Source: Rhodothermus profundi (GTDB lineage Bacteria; Bacteroidota; Rhodothermia; Rhodothermales; Rhodothermaceae). Taken from it: a stretch of 37,748 bases of DNA. Positions within the stretch are counted from its first letter, which is position 1, and each line of letters starts with the position of its first letter. The position numbers and the translations under genes were made by a program. The notes beneath the pieces were generated by a model, which was not told the DNA's origin, did no database searches, and saw nothing but the letters and a program-made list of their open reading frames with translations. The stretch spans positions 1 to 37,748 of the forward strand of contig NZ_FRAU01000005.1 of the NCBI RefSeq assembly GCF_900142415.1, read 5' to 3'. Positions 1 to 10,151 of this stretch are shown here, piece by piece.

Positions 1-554
1 CGTCCGCTGGGCGCCATGTGCAGCTCTGCAATCCACTCGCCCAGCACCCGACCCGTCTCGTCCAGCACCGCCCGCGCCGACCAGCTCTCCCCGCGCCACT
101 CGTACAACACCACGCGCCGCCCATCCTCCGAGATCGCCAGCCACGTGCCCCAGGCCTCGTCCTCCCGAAACATCATTGGCAGCGTCTGCTCCCAGCGCAG
201 CCGGCCTTCGGGGTCGTAGTAGCGCAGCCGTCCCTGCTGCAGTCCCAGTGGTTCGAAGACCACCAGGGCGCCGCGCTGGGCGGCCATGGCCAGGCTGCTT
301 TTCTGCGTGAGGGTCAGGCCCTCGATGCGCACGGGGGTTGCCTGCACCCGGAGGCCGTCGAGCGTGCCGCGGGCCAGCACGGCCGCATTCTGCTGCAGCA
401 TCTGGGACGGTAGGGCCTGACCGACCGCCGGCGGCAGGGGGCTGCCGAGCAGCAGGCCCAGCATTGCGGCAGCGGCTACCAAGACCGGGCGATGCGTTGC
501 GCAGCGCAGACACTGCAGGCTGAAAGGGCTGCGTCTGATCATGGGCTCGGACAT
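1..554 (-). CDS. Exported protein, N-terminal part only (runs off the left edge)
   Basis: The minus strand is open from an ATG at 554 to the window edge, about 184 codons. A second in-frame ATG at 542 is equally possible. The N-terminus has Arg residues followed by a hydrophobic stretch (VLVAAAAMLGLLLG) and small residues up to VGQA, as in a Sec signal peptide. The mature part contains phrases such as RYYDPEGRLRWEQ and AISEDGRRVVLYEW, which resemble blades of a secreted beta-propeller or YD/PQQ-like repeat protein. The C-terminus is missing, so the family cannot be fixed. Overlapping plus-strand open frames look like shadows because they lack this ordered signal-peptide and repeat structure. 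No function is assigned. Confidence 0.6.
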   Translation of the reverse strand, partial: MSEPMIRRSPFSLQCLRCATHRPVLVAAAAMLGLLLGSPLPPAVGQALPSQMLQQNAAVLARGTLDGLRVQATPVRIEGLTLTQKSSLAMAAQRGALVVFEPLGLQQGRLRYYDPEGRLRWEQTLPMMFREDEAWGTWLAISEDGRRVVLYEWRGESWSARAVLDETGRVLGEWIAELHMAPSG

Positions 555-840
555 CGGCTGGCTATCTGAAACGCTCAGAGCGTGCATCCAGGCAACCTGC
601 CTCCGGAGAAGCACTGCCTCCCGCAGGCTGTCTCATTACGTACTTTTGCGTATACACAAATATCTCTGAAAAAGCAAGAGTTATCCAGTTATTTTCCGTC
701 TAGCACGTTCATTAAGCGGCAAGACCACCTCCGCCGCTCCTTTCTGCCGAAGATCCCCGGTTTACCGGCCGCGCGTTTCCCTTTCTGTCTGCAGCCCAGG
801 CGGCCTTGCGCCTCTTCTCTTCCAGGACCACTTTTTCTGA

Positions 841-876
841 CAAAAAGAAAGGGCGGCCTAAAGCCACCCTTTCTTA
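841..876 (-). terminator. Intrinsic terminator for the S9 peptidase gene
   Basis: AAGAAAGGG(C)GGC and GCC(A)CCCTTTCTT form a 12-pair stem with one mismatch around a CTAAA loop. Read on the minus strand it is followed by a T run. It lies just downstream of the stop of the S9 peptidase gene at 897. The rest of 555-840 is probably the upstream region of the left-edge gene, and I see nothing else in it. Confidence 0.75.
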
Positions 877-896
877 CGCAAGGAAGCGTCCCTTTC

Positions 897-3623
897 CTAT
901 TCCAGTTCCAACGCAATCAGGCGGGTCACGGCCGTTCCTCCGCCCATTTGCGCCGGAAGCTGCTGCTCGGTTATCACACTGTAGTGCGGCGCTTCGCGGC
1001 GCACGTACAGCGTACCACTGCCAGGACCGCCATCAAGCATTTCGATCTGCACCACGTAAACTTCAAAAGTACCGGCCGGAGTCTCCAACGTCTGCGTACC
1101 GGTTACCTGTAACTTCACCGGTCGCACTTCCTGCTGCTGCGGATCAAACACGCGCAACGTTGCCTCGAATCCTTCCCGGAGAGGCAGACCGGCCACATAC
1201 AGATCGAACGCACTGCCATCGCCTACGACCGGAGCCTCCAGCTTCTGATCAATGGCCATCGATCCCATGGGCGTCTGCAACCGACCGCTGATCCGATCGG
1301 CGGCATAGTGCAGCACCAGGGAACCCATTCCGCGTGCTACGCGACGAATGGGGTGCAGCGTGCGTCGGTCGACCCAGGTAGTATCGCTGGTTTCACCCAT
1401 GGGCATGCGCACGTGATTGACCACCATCCAGACGGCCCGTCCGTCCAGCCAGGCAGCCTGCACAGTACGTTCGGAGCTGAGCGTAAATTGCTGACCCTGC
1501 ACCTGGATGGTGGTTTCGTAGCGCATTGTAGCTGGACGGATCTGGCTACCGTCCGCTTCGGGAAGCGCCGCTCGCTGCGCCTGAGCCAGGGCAAGCGTGT
1601 CGGGAAGCGTAACCGTGGCCGGATCTACCATGAGCGAGGCCAGATGCGCCTCCAGTTCCGGACTCATCTCCTTCTGGTAGCGCCCGCCTAAATGCCGCGC
1701 CAGAAAGCGCTCGATTTCGGCGATCATGGCCAGGCGATTCATCTCGTCTCGAAAGCCATGCCCTTCATCGGGCGCGACCATGTAGGCCACCTCCACCCCG
1801 TTGTCGCGGGCTGCCACGACGATCTGATCGCTTTCGGTCTTTTTGACGCGGGGATCGTTAGCACCCTGGATGACCAGCAGCGGCGCCCGAATGCGGTCGG
1901 CATGGTAGAACGGCGACTGGGCCTTCAGCCGCTCCCGATCGGCCGGATCATCCGGATTTCCTACCCGCGTGTCAAAAATGCGACGGACAGCCGCCCAGTA
2001 AGGTGGAATGGTCTTCAGCAGCGTGAGCAGATTCGAAGGCCCGACAATCGACACACCAGCCGCGTACAGTTCAGGCGTAAAGGTCAGGCCCGCCAGCGTC
2101 GCATACCCACCATAGGACCCCCCCATGATAGCGATATAATTCGGATCGGCGATGCCCTGTTCGATCAGATAGCGCACACCGTCCGTGACGTCGTGCTGCA
2201 TCACCCCGGTTCCCCACTGCTTGTTGCCTGCATTCAGAAAAGCTTTGCCGTAGCCAGCCGACCCGCGGAAGTTGGGCTGTAGCACGGCATATCCCCGATT
2301 GGCCAGAAACTGGGCAAAAGGATCATAACCCCAGGTATCCCGTGCCCAGGGTCCGCCATGCACCAGCACCACAGCCGATAATCCCTTCGGCTCAACACCT
2401 TTGGGCAACGTCAGATAGGCCGGGATCTCCACGCCATCGCGCGCCCGGTAGCGAATGGCCTGCATGGGCGCCAGGTGTTCGCTGGGAAGCTCCGGTCGGC
2501 TCCGGTAGAGCAACTGCACCTTCCGCTGTTGCCGGTCGTAGAGATACACCGCGCCGGGATCCACATCGCGCTGCACCGTAACCAGCATCAACCGCTCATC
2601 TTCCGTAGTAGCGCCCAGGTACAGCTCACCTTCCGGTAGCCTGGTCCGGAGAAAGGCCAGGTCCTGCGCCAGCTCCTCAGTTTTCGGATAGATCCGGAGC
2701 CGGTCGCCCACGTAGTAGGTAGCCACCAGCTCTTCCGTGCGATCCGAGAACACCGCCCCGCCGAAGTCCACCTCCCCTTCGGGATCACGCTCCACGAACG
2801 TCTCCGCGCCCGTTTCCGGATCGAACAGCACCAGCTCCGTCAGATCGCGATCCCCGCGATTGGTGATCAGATAAACGCGACGACCATCTCGATGAAAGCG
2901 CAGCGGACTGCAGGCCTCTTCCACCGAGCAGGTATAGACCGGCGTCAGCGTCTCCCCATCCACGCGTAGAATCTCCGTGCTGCCGTCTTCGGTAATTCGG
3001 GTGGCCAGGCGTAGCCGGCCTTCCAGGTCGAACGTAAAGCCTGCCAGTTCCTGTTCGTTTTTGAGCACGAGCGTCCGCTCGCCGGTAGCCAGGTCAAGCC
3101 GGTACACGTCATGCCAGCGCGGATCCCGGTCATTCAGCCCTACCAGAATCTGCCCTGGTGTCGCTTCGGGTACCGCATAGATGATTGCCCGTGTGTTTTC
3201 GTAGGGCGTCAGATTGCGCGCCGGCGGCACGCCGGTCTCAGGATCCGGGGGCAGAGTCGGATCGACCGCATAAACGTGGAAGTTTTCATCGCCGCCCTTA
3301 TCCTGCACGTAGAGCACGTAGCGGCTATCTTCGCTCCAGAAATAACCTGGAACGGGCCGCTCGTCAGCCGTTAGCGGCCGGGCCGCCTCGAACGGCTCAT
3401 CAATTCCCTTGATCCAGATGTTGCGAACCCCATTGTAGGGCTTCAGGAAGGTCAGCCAGCGCCCGTCTGGTGAAAGCTGCGCGCCCGATATCTCCGGATC
3501 GCCGAAGAACAGCTCGCGGTCCAGCAGCGGGGGCAACTGATCCAGGTAGGGACGCGGGGGCACCTGCGCCTGCATGGTCGCGGTGAACCCCAGCATAGCG
3601 ACCAATAGCAACCAACGAGACAT
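897..3623 (-). CDS. Secreted S9 family prolyl oligopeptidase-type peptidase with extra C-terminal domain
   Basis: The 908-residue protein begins with a signal peptide ([16 protein letters not shown], cleavage near residue 20), so it probably acts in the periplasm or outside the cell. Residues about 40-380 are beta-propeller-like repeats ([16 protein letters not shown]). Residues 390-650 form the alpha/beta-hydrolase domain with oxyanion region HGGP (422-425), nucleophile Ser503 in GGSYGG, Asp590 in NDPRV and His622 in EGHGF. Families S9B/S9C remove short peptides, often dipeptides, from peptide N-termini. The usual enzymes end near residue 650. Here about 250 more residues follow, with beta-rich phrases such as [11 protein letters not shown] and [10 protein letters not shown], resembling the DUF3108/lipoprotein-carrier-like fold. 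The gene stands alone, divergent from nuoH. Confidence 0.9.
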   Translation of the reverse strand: MSRWLLLVAMLGFTATMQAQVPPRPYLDQLPPLLDRELFFGDPEISGAQLSPDGRWLTFLKPYNGVRNIWIKGIDEPFEAARPLTADERPVPGYFWSEDSRYVLYVQDKGGDENFHVYAVDPTLPPDPETGVPPARNLTPYENTRAIIYAVPEATPGQILVGLNDRDPRWHDVYRLDLATGERTLVLKNEQELAGFTFDLEGRLRLATRITEDGSTEILRVDGETLTPVYTCSVEEACSPLRFHRDGRRVYLITNRGDRDLTELVLFDPETGAETFVERDPEGEVDFGGAVFSDRTEELVATYYVGDRLRIYPKTEELAQDLAFLRTRLPEGELYLGATTEDERLMLVTVQRDVDPGAVYLYDRQQRKVQLLYRSRPELPSEHLAPMQAIRYRARDGVEIPAYLTLPKGVEPKGLSAVVLVHGGPWARDTWGYDPFAQFLANRGYAVLQPNFRGSAGYGKAFLNAGNKQWGTGVMQHDVTDGVRYLIEQGIADPNYIAIMGGSYGGYATLAGLTFTPELYAAGVSIVGPSNLLTLLKTIPPYWAAVRRIFDTRVGNPDDPADRERLKAQSPFYHADRIRAPLLVIQGANDPRVKKTESDQIVVAARDNGVEVAYMVAPDEGHGFRDEMNRLAMIAEIERFLARHLGGRYQKEMSPELEAHLASLMVDPATVTLPDTLALAQAQRAALPEADGSQIRPATMRYETTIQVQGQQFTLSSERTVQAAWLDGRAVWMVVNHVRMPMGETSDTTWVDRRTLHPIRRVARGMGSLVLHYAADRISGRLQTPMGSMAIDQKLEAPVVGDGSAFDLYVAGLPLREGFEATLRVFDPQQQEVRPVKLQVTGTQTLETPAGTFEVYVVQIEMLDGGPGSGTLYVRREAPHYSVITEQQLPAQMGGGTAVTRLIALELE

Positions 3624-3751
3624 GATGCGTTATGGGTTTTGGGTTTGCGTGAAACGGTCTGCGTTTCCTCTACGGAAACAATGGTGCCGGGTTACAGGCG
3701 TTGAATTCTCGCTCAAAACCACTCTGGATGCCGTCCGAAGTGCCCCGGCAG

Positions 3752-3784
3752 TTGCACAACTAGACTTCGGCGGTGTACTTTTTG
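3752..3784 (+). promoter_or_regulatory. Possible Bacteroidota-type promoter for nuoH
   Basis: TTGC (3752-3755) and TACTTTTTG (3776-3784) are 20 bases apart. They resemble the TTTG and TAnnTTTG elements of Bacteroidota primary-sigma promoters, with one extra T in the second box. The site is 75 bases upstream of the nuoH start. The match is imperfect and no start-site data exist. Confidence 0.3.
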
Positions 3785-3858
3785 ACGTTACGGGTTGCGC
3801 CGCACGAAAGCAAGCGATTGGTTGCTCTAACGTTCCGAAATTAACCTGCCGCCATACA

Positions 3859-4884
3859 ATGGATCTGCCGCTGTACTGGACTGCCCTGATTGCTTTCCTG
3901 ATCATCAACGCCATGCTGCTGACCGCCTCGGTGTTGGTCTACGCCGAGCGTAAGATTTCCGGCTTTATTCAACAGCGTCCGGGTCCTAATCGGGTAGGGC
4001 CTGCCGGTTTCCTGCAGCCTTTTGCCGATGTGCTCAAGTTGCTGTTCAAGGAAGATATCATTCCCGCGCAGGCCAACCGGTTTATCCATGCGCTGGCACC
4101 GATGATTATGGTAACGATTGCGATGACGGTGCCGGCGCTCATTCCTTTTGCCCGGGGCGTGGTGATTGCCGACATCGACGTAGGCGTGCTGGCCATTCTG
4201 GCCCTCACCTCCATCAGCGTGTACGGAATCACGCTGGCTGGCTGGAGCTCAAACAGCAAGTATTCGTTGCTGGGCGGGCTACGCTCTTCGGCCCAGATGA
4301 TCTCGTATGAACTGGCCATGGGCACGGCCGTGCTGTCGGTTATCCTGCAGGCCGGTTCGCTCAACGTGAGCGCGATCGTCGAAAGCCAGCGCGATGGATG
4401 GGCGATTCTGGGCTGGCATGTGTTCACCAATCCGATCGGTGCGCTGATTTTTATTGTCACTGCTTTTGCGGAGACCAACCGGTTACCGTTCGACCTGCCC
4501 GAAGCCGAGCAGGAGCTCGTTGGTGGCTATCACACAGAGTACAGCGGCATGAAGTTTGGCATGTTCTTCCTGGCCGAGTACGTAAACCTGTTCGTGGCCT
4601 CGTTCGTGATTGCCACGCTCTTCTTTGGCGGCTACCTGATTCCGTTCGAGCCCCTGCTCCTGAAAGCTTTCCCTGCGCTGGAAGGTAGCGTCCTGCTGGG
4701 ACTGTTGCAGTTCCTGTCGCTGCTGGCCAAAACCTGCTTTTTCGCCTTCCTGTATATCTGGGTGCGCTGGACTTTCCCGCGCTTTAAGTACAATCAGCTT
4801 ATGACGCTGGGCTGGAAGTACCTCCTGCCTATTGGACTGGCGAACGTCATTCTCATCGCACTGGGCGTGGCTCTGTTTGCATAA
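3859..4884 (+). CDS. nuoH: NADH-quinone oxidoreductase subunit H (complex I)
   Basis: NuoH (Nqo8/ND1) is the membrane subunit of complex I at the junction with the peripheral arm, and it helps form the quinone chamber. The 341-residue protein is almost wholly hydrophobic, with about eight membrane spans. It shows the family signatures ERKISGFIQQRPGPNRVGP near the N-terminus, AETNRLPFDLPEAEQELV in the acidic quinone-site loop, and RWTFPRFKYNQLM near the C-terminus. ATG 3859 gives the normal family start MDLPLYW; the frame stays open upstream but the added residues are not NuoH-like. No other complex I gene is in the window, so nuoH is separated from a nuo operon here. rpe begins three bases after its stop and is probably co-transcribed. 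Confidence 0.96.
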   Translation: MDLPLYWTALIAFLIINAMLLTASVLVYAERKISGFIQQRPGPNRVGPAGFLQPFADVLKLLFKEDIIPAQANRFIHALAPMIMVTIAMTVPALIPFARGVVIADIDVGVLAILALTSISVYGITLAGWSSNSKYSLLGGLRSSAQMISYELAMGTAVLSVILQAGSLNVSAIVESQRDGWAILGWHVFTNPIGALIFIVTAFAETNRLPFDLPEAEQELVGGYHTEYSGMKFGMFFLAEYVNLFVASFVIATLFFGGYLIPFEPLLLKAFPALEGSVLLGLLQFLSLLAKTCFFAFLYIWVRWTFPRFKYNQLMTLGWKYLLPIGLANVILIALGVALFA

Positions 4885-4887
4885 TCC

Positions 4888-5562
4888 ATGATTCTGCTGG
4901 CGCCATCTATTCTGTCGGCCGACTTTGCGCGGCTGGGAGCTCAGTGCCGGGAAGCCCTGGAGGCCGGCGCCGACTGGATCCACATCGACGTAATGGATGG
5001 CCACTTCGTGCCCAACATTACGATGGGGCCCCTGGTGGTCGAGGCGCTTCGCCCACTGGCAGATGAGCTGGGTGCCCTGCTCGATGTGCACCTGATGGTC
5101 GAACAGCCGGAACGGTTTCTGCGCGACTTCGCCCAGGCCGGCGCCGACGTGCTGACTGTACATGTGGAAGCTACCCCCCACCTGCATCGGGCCCTGGACG
5201 AAATCCGGAAGCTGGACAAGAAAGCAGGCGTAGCGCTTAACCCGGCCACGCCCCTTTCGGCACTGGAAGAGGTGTTGCCGCTGGCAGATCTGATCCTAGT
5301 GATGACCGTCGATCCCGGCTTCGGGGGCCAGACCTTCATTCCGGCCAGCACGCAAAAGGTGCAGCGGCTGCGTCGATTGTTGAACGCCATTGGATCGCAC
5401 GCGTACATCGAAGTAGATGGGGGGATCTATCCCCACAACGTAGCCGAAGTGGTGCGGGCCGGCGCCACGGTAATTGTAGCCGGAAGTGCGATCTTTAACC
5501 GCCACGCGTCTGTCGCCCAGAACGTGGCGGCTTTTCGCCAGGCGCTGCTGCTGGAGGCCTGA
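4888..5562 (+). CDS. rpe: Ribulose-phosphate 3-epimerase
   Basis: Rpe interconverts D-ribulose 5-phosphate and D-xylulose 5-phosphate in the pentose phosphate pathway of the cytoplasm. The 224-residue TIM barrel has the usual length. It carries the expected motifs in order: SILSADFARLG, HIDVMDGHFVPNITMGP (metal-ligand His and Asp, catalytic Asp), HLMVEQPERF, VMTVDPGFGGQTFI with the catalytic Asp, and EVDGGI near the phosphate site. The gene starts just after nuoH, and priA follows within about a dozen bases, so the three form a compact plus-strand transcription unit. Confidence 0.96.
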   Translation: MILLAPSILSADFARLGAQCREALEAGADWIHIDVMDGHFVPNITMGPLVVEALRPLADELGALLDVHLMVEQPERFLRDFAQAGADVLTVHVEATPHLHRALDEIRKLDKKAGVALNPATPLSALEEVLPLADLILVMTVDPGFGGQTFIPASTQKVQRLRRLLNAIGSHAYIEVDGGIYPHNVAEVVRAGATVIVAGSAIFNRHASVAQNVAAFRQALLLEA

Positions 5563-5573
5563 GGCCCGTGCCG

Positions 5574-8066
5574 ATGGCCATGACGATGTCGCCCGACATG
5601 GTCCAGGTCGCCCTGCCTCTGCCCCTGATGCAGTGCTTCACGTACCGGGTGCCTCCGGCGTGGCAAGACGCGGTGCAGCCCGGCTGTCGGGTCCTGGTAC
5701 CGTTCGGGCGCCGTCATCTGACCGGGGTGGTTGTGCCGGAAGCGCCTCCTGCCTCGCTTCCTGACTCGCTTAAGCCCATCCTGGACGTGCTGGACGACGA
5801 GCCGGCCCTGACCGAGGAGCTGCTCCAACTGACGCGCTGGATGGCCGACTATTACGTGTGCAGTTGGGGCGAGGTCATTCGCGCGGCCCTGCCACCCGGC
5901 CTTGAAATTGAAAGCCGACGTCGCCTGTATCCTGGCCAGCCGCCTGCCGAACCCCTGAGCGAACGCGCAGCGGCCGTGCTTCGGCTGGTAGCCGCCCATC
6001 CCGGCATTACCATTCGGCGGCTGCGTCAGGAGCTGGGTAGTACTCCCTACGGCCTGCTGCACCGACTGGTCCGGGCCGGTCTGCTTCGGCTGGAGGAGGC
6101 TCTTGAGGCACCCCGCGTCCAGATCAAAAAGGAACGCCACGTGCGCTTTGCCCCGGCCTACCGGACACCTGCCGCCCAGGAGCAGTTACTTCATCGCCTG
6201 CGCGGTGCCCGGCAACGCGCCCTCGTAGCCGCGCTCCAGGCTCTGCAACTGGAAGGGGTGACGGAGCCTCCCCGGGCCACATTGCTTGCTCGAGCCGGCG
6301 CCCCCCCGGCCACGCTGCGCCGACTGGTCGAGCAGGGTATTCTGGAGCTGGTAGACAAAGAGGTGATCCGCTCTCCGCTGGAAGCCGAGCCGCCTCCTGC
6401 GCCTTCCCCGATCACATTCCATCCCGAGCAGCAGGCCGCGCTGGACCGCATTGCTGAAGCGATCGATGCCCGACGCTTCGAGACTTTCCTGCTCCACGGC
6501 GTTACCGGCAGCGGCAAAACCGAAGTCTACATTGCGGCCCTGAAACGCGTGCGCCGCCAGGGCCGCACCGGCATCATTCTGGTGCCTGAAATTGCGCTGA
6601 CGCCCCAGACCGTGCAGCGCTTCCGGGCTCACTTTGGGGATGAGGTGGCTGTGCTGCATTCACGCATGAGCGAAGGCGAACGCTACGACACCTGGCGTCA
6701 GCTTCGCACCGGTCGCTATCCCATTGTGATCGGTCCCCGCTCTGCCGTGCTCGCGCCGCTGGAAAATCTGGGGCTGATCGTGGTCGATGAAGAGCATGAG
6801 CGTTCCTACAAGCAGTTCGATCCGGCTCCTCGTTACCATGCGCGCGACGTGGCCGTCTACCGGGCTTACCTGAACAACGCCGTGTGCGTGCTCGGCTCGG
6901 CGACGCCCAGCCTGGAAAGCTATCTGAACGCCCGACGGGGTAAATACACCCTGCTTGAGATGCAACGCCGGGCACCGACCGTAGGGCGAACGCCGGCCCG
7001 CCTGCCTCAGGTTCGCCTCATCGATCTACGACACACCCGTCTGGCCAACGGTAATCCGCTGGCCCCTCCATTGGTCCGGGCGATCGCCCATCGCCTGGAG
7101 CGCGGGGAGCAGGTTATTCTGCTGCAAAACCGTCGGGGCTTTGCGCCGGTGCTGGAGTGCACGGCCTGCGGCTGGTCGCCCCATTGCCCGCATTGCTCGG
7201 TCACGCTCACCTACCATAAGGTGCCGCATCAGCTGCGCTGTCACTATTGCGGCTACGCCACCCGGCATCCGAACACGTGCCCCCAGTGCAGCGCAGCAAC
7301 GCTCGAACCGCTGGGCACAGGCACCCAGCGCGTTGAAGAAGCCCTGCAAACGCTGTTTCCGGAAGCACGCGTGCTGCGCATGGATCTCGACACCACACGC
7401 GGCCGCCGGGCTCATCACCACCTGCTGAGCCGTTTTGCTCGGGGCGAGGCTGACATTCTGCTGGGCACCCAGATGGTTGCCAAAGGGCTCGACTTTCCCC
7501 GGGTAACCCTCGTGGGTGTAGTCAATGCCGATACCGGCTTGCTGCTGCCGGACTTTCGCGCCGACGAACATACGTTTCAGCTTTTGATGCAGGTAGCCGG
7601 ACGCGCCGGACGCGCCGATCGCCCGGGGGAAGTGCTGCTTCAGACGCGCAACCCTGACCACCGCGTCTTTCGCTACCTGCTCCGCCACGACTACGTCGCG
7701 CTGGCGCTGGAGCTATTGGCCGAACGCCAGCAACTGGGCTATCCCCCCTACACCCGCCTGGCCGTGGTTGAATGCAGCGGTCCCGAAGAAACGCGCGTGC
7801 AGGAACTGGCCCGGAGCTGGGCCGAACGCTTCCACCATCTGCAACAGCAAACTCCCGGCGGCCATCTGATTGAAGTGCTCGGTCCCACGCCGGCATTGCA
7901 CGAACGTCTCAAAGGACGTTATCGGTATCACGTGCTGCTCAAAGCGCCACGCCGCTCCGATGCGCCGGCGCTACAACCCCTGCTACGCCGCACCCTTGAA
8001 TCCTTCCCTTCCCTGCCTCGCTCCTACCGCCTGACGCTCGACATCGACCCGGCCGGACTGAGCTGA
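5574..8066 (+). CDS. priA: Primosomal protein N' (replication restart helicase PriA)
   Basis: PriA recognises stalled replication forks and reloads the replisome; it is a 3'-5' superfamily 2 helicase. The roughly 830-residue protein has the N-terminal fork-binding region (VQVALPLPLMQCFTYRVP), a winged-helix segment, Walker A GVTGSGKTEVY near residue 308, and the DEEH box in VVDEEHERSYKQ. It also has the paired zinc-binding cysteine clusters (CTACGW, CPHC, CHYCG, CPQC) inserted in the second helicase lobe, and motif VI in QVAGRAGRADRPGEV. The start is uncertain among GTG 5568, ATG 5574, ATG 5580, ATG 5586 and ATG 5598; the PriA core begins soon after the last. It lies in the nuoH-rpe-priA run. 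Confidence 0.95.
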   Translation: MAMTMSPDMVQVALPLPLMQCFTYRVPPAWQDAVQPGCRVLVPFGRRHLTGVVVPEAPPASLPDSLKPILDVLDDEPALTEELLQLTRWMADYYVCSWGEVIRAALPPGLEIESRRRLYPGQPPAEPLSERAAAVLRLVAAHPGITIRRLRQELGSTPYGLLHRLVRAGLLRLEEALEAPRVQIKKERHVRFAPAYRTPAAQEQLLHRLRGARQRALVAALQALQLEGVTEPPRATLLARAGAPPATLRRLVEQGILELVDKEVIRSPLEAEPPPAPSPITFHPEQQAALDRIAEAIDARRFETFLLHGVTGSGKTEVYIAALKRVRRQGRTGIILVPEIALTPQTVQRFRAHFGDEVAVLHSRMSEGERYDTWRQLRTGRYPIVIGPRSAVLAPLENLGLIVVDEEHERSYKQFDPAPRYHARDVAVYRAYLNNAVCVLGSATPSLESYLNARRGKYTLLEMQRRAPTVGRTPARLPQVRLIDLRHTRLANGNPLAPPLVRAIAHRLERGEQVILLQNRRGFAPVLECTACGWSPHCPHCSVTLTYHKVPHQLRCHYCGYATRHPNTCPQCSAATLEPLGTGTQRVEEALQTLFPEARVLRMDLDTTRGRRAHHHLLSRFARGEADILLGTQMVAKGLDFPRVTLVGVVNADTGLLLPDFRADEHTFQLLMQVAGRAGRADRPGEVLLQTRNPDHRVFRYLLRHDYVALALELLAERQQLGYPPYTRLAVVECSGPEETRVQELARSWAERFHHLQQQTPGGHLIEVLGPTPALHERLKGRYRYHVLLKAPRRSDAPALQPLLRRTLESFPSLPRSYRLTLDIDPAGLS

Positions 8067-8238
8067 GCTCCCGACAATAGATACGCCTCAGCACACGTAT
8101 TTTGGTCGCCTTGAAGCAGCGGCAGGCAAATTCTGTCTGTTAGTTACGCCTCCGGAGTCGCCATCTGCTATCACGCGCTGGCCGTTTCGCAGCACGAGCC
8201 CGGAACCTGCATTGCCCTCGTTTCGTTGAGAAGCGCCC

Positions 8239-8344
8239 GGAAGGGTAAGTCCCGTACGGCCAGCTCCCTCTGAACCCCGCCAGGGCCGGAAGGCAGCAAC
8301 GGTAGGAGGTTGTAGCGGCGCGATACGGGGTGCTTGCCCTTCCT
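8239..8344 (+). ncRNA. ffs: Signal recognition particle RNA, small bacterial type (4.5S)
   Basis: The apical domain signature CAGGGCCGGAAGGCAGCA (8281-8298) contains the GGAA tetraloop stem and the Ffh-binding internal loop. The flanks pair as expected for a long hairpin: GGAAGGGTAAG and CCCGTA on the left pair with TACGGGG and CTTGCCCTTCC on the right, leaving about 106 bases. A T run begins at 8345, so the closing stem doubles as the terminator. With Ffh this RNA targets nascent membrane proteins to FtsY and SecYEG. It lies upstream of yajC, a Sec accessory gene. The ends are approximate. I saw no convincing promoter in 8067-8238. Confidence 0.9.
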
Positions 8345-8423
8345 TTTTTACTACGCACTTCAATAATGCCTGTTGTATTTTACCCCCGGTTGCTTTCCAC
8401 CCACCAAGCGATCTCAGACCTCT

Positions 8424-8732
8424 ATGTGGTACAACATCCTACTGGCCGGCCAACCTGCTGAAGGAGCTCCTAACCCGCTGGTCACCTTCCTCCCGCTGAT
8501 TCTCATTTTTGTCGTGTTTTATTTCTTCCTGATTCGTCCCCAGAAGAAAAAGGAAGAGCAGCGCCAGAAGATGATTGCGGCGCTCAAAAAAGGAGACAAG
8601 GTGGTGACCATCGGGGGGATTCACGGGACCGTCACCCAAGTGGACGATACCAGCATTTTGCTGCAGGTTGATAGCAACACGAAGCTGCGTGTGGAAAAGT
8701 CGGCCGTAGCCTCCGTACTCTCCAAAGACTAA
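8424..8732 (+). CDS. yajC: Preprotein translocase accessory subunit YajC
   Basis: YajC is a small single-span membrane protein that associates with SecDF and the SecYEG translocon. The 102-residue protein has a short N-terminus (MWYNILLAG), one membrane helix ([19 protein letters not shown]) and the invariant [13 protein letters not shown] boundary. It continues into a small cytoplasmic domain with [20 protein letters not shown] 8424 is chosen because the upstream in-frame residues (YFTPGCFPPTKRSQ) are unlike the family. It follows the SRP RNA and precedes ribBA by 67 bases. Confidence 0.95.
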   Translation: MWYNILLAGQPAEGAPNPLVTFLPLILIFVVFYFFLIRPQKKKEEQRQKMIAALKKGDKVVTIGGIHGTVTQVDDTSILLQVDSNTKLRVEKSAVASVLSKD

Positions 8733-8799
8733 GGCGAGAACCCGAGGCACTTCGGCCGGTTCAAACCGCACCTGCCGACCAATTTTCGGGCATTTTGCT

Positions 8800-10140
8800 A
8801 TGGCCGACAAGCCAATGAATCCGCATCCTCAATCGGCCCCGGCCTGCCCCTGCTGCAATGGATCGGAGCCGGAACGCTCGGCGCCATCCGAAGGGTTTCG
8901 TTTCGACACGATAGAGGATGCCATTGCTGATATTCGGGCGGGTAAACTGGTCATTGTCGTAGATGACGAAGACCGGGAAAACGAAGGAGATCTTATCGGC
9001 GCGGCCGAAAAAATCACCCCCGAACTGGTCAACTTCATGACCAAGTACGGGCGTGGGCTTATCTGCGTGGCCCTTACGCCTGAACGGACGGTCGAGCTGG
9101 ACCTCGACCTGATGACGCCCATCAACACGGCCCTCCACGAAACGGCTTTCACCGTGTCGGTTGACTACCGGCACGGGACCACCACCGGTATTTCGGCCGC
9201 GGATCGGGCCGCCACGATTCGGGCGCTGGCCAACCCGTCGGTTCGCCCCGAGGATTTTGCGCGCCCGGGACACGTCTTTCCGCTGCGGGCACGCCCGGGA
9301 GGGGTGCTGCGCCGGGCCGGCCATACGGAAGCGGCCGTTGACCTGGCACGACTGGCTGGCCTGTACCCGGCGGGGGTGCTTGTCGAAATTCTCAACGACG
9401 ATGGCACCATGGCCCGTGTGCCAGAGCTCATGCAGATGGCCCGGCGCTTTGGGTTGCGCATCATCACGATCAAGGATCTGATCGCCTATCGGATGCGCAC
9501 CGAGCGGCTGATCAACCGGCTGGTCGAAGTCGATCTGCCTACTAAGTACGGTCACTTCCGCCTGATCGCCTACGAGGAACGCTACACAGGCGATGTGCAC
9601 CTGGCGCTGGTCAAGGGTTCCTGGTCGGAGGATGAGCCAGTACTCGTGCGCGTTCACTCCCAGTGCGTTACCGGGGACATTTTCGGTTCGCTGCGTTGCG
9701 ACTGCGGCGAGCAACTGGCGGCTGCCATGCGGCGGGTCGAGGAAGAAGGTCGGGGCGTCGTGCTCTACATGAAGCAGGAAGGACGAGGCATCGGTCTGAT
9801 CAATAAGCTACGGGCCTATAAACTCCAGGACGAACAGGGGCTTGACACGGTTGAGGCCAATCTTGCCCTGGGCTTCCAGATGGACCATCGCGATTATGGC
9901 ATTGGTTGCCAGATCCTGCGTGATCTGGGCATTCGCAAGCTGCGCCTGATGACGAATAATCCGCGCAAGCGCGTCGGGCTGGCCGGCTACGGTCTGGAGA
10001 TTGTCGAGCGGGTACCGATTGAAATCCCTCCCAACGAGGTCAACCGTCGCTACCTGCTGACCAAGCGAGACCGCATGGGCCACCTCATTTTGAATCATCT
10101 GGACGAGCACGATCAAGAGGCGTTTCGTAAGCTTCTTTAG
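8800..10140 (+). CDS. ribBA: Bifunctional 3,4-dihydroxy-2-butanone-4-phosphate synthase / GTP cyclohydrolase II
   Basis: This protein supplies both precursors of riboflavin. RibB converts ribulose 5-phosphate to dihydroxybutanone phosphate, and RibA opens GTP. Of 446 residues, about 35-235 form RibB, with the acidic metal loop [11 protein letters not shown] (55-65), [12 protein letters not shown], and PGHVFPLRA with [14 protein letters not shown]. The RibA part has [18 protein letters not shown] with the zinc cysteines, the catalytic stretch [17 protein letters not shown], and LMTNNPRKR. Both active sites look intact. A roughly 30-residue N-terminal extension containing CPCC is not part of either family core. 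No FMN riboswitch signature is visible upstream. The gene converges on thiL with an 11-base gap. Confidence 0.95.
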   Translation: MADKPMNPHPQSAPACPCCNGSEPERSAPSEGFRFDTIEDAIADIRAGKLVIVVDDEDRENEGDLIGAAEKITPELVNFMTKYGRGLICVALTPERTVELDLDLMTPINTALHETAFTVSVDYRHGTTTGISAADRAATIRALANPSVRPEDFARPGHVFPLRARPGGVLRRAGHTEAAVDLARLAGLYPAGVLVEILNDDGTMARVPELMQMARRFGLRIITIKDLIAYRMRTERLINRLVEVDLPTKYGHFRLIAYEERYTGDVHLALVKGSWSEDEPVLVRVHSQCVTGDIFGSLRCDCGEQLAAAMRRVEEEGRGVVLYMKQEGRGIGLINKLRAYKLQDEQGLDTVEANLALGFQMDHRDYGIGCQILRDLGIRKLRLMTNNPRKRVGLAGYGLEIVERVPIEIPPNEVNRRYLLTKRDRMGHLILNHLDEHDQEAFRKLL

Positions 10141-10151
10141 GGATCCTCCTT

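Noticed and set aside
16-1112. Plus-strand open frames near the left edge
   Set aside because: They lie opposite the exported protein and S9 peptidase genes, or in the terminator region, and show no protein-like features.
8088-8363. Minus-strand open frames over the SRP RNA
   Set aside because: They fall on a clear SRP RNA structure and have no conserved protein features.
8733-8799. Possible FMN riboswitch before ribBA
   Set aside because: The gap is too short and none of the conserved RFN elements is visible.
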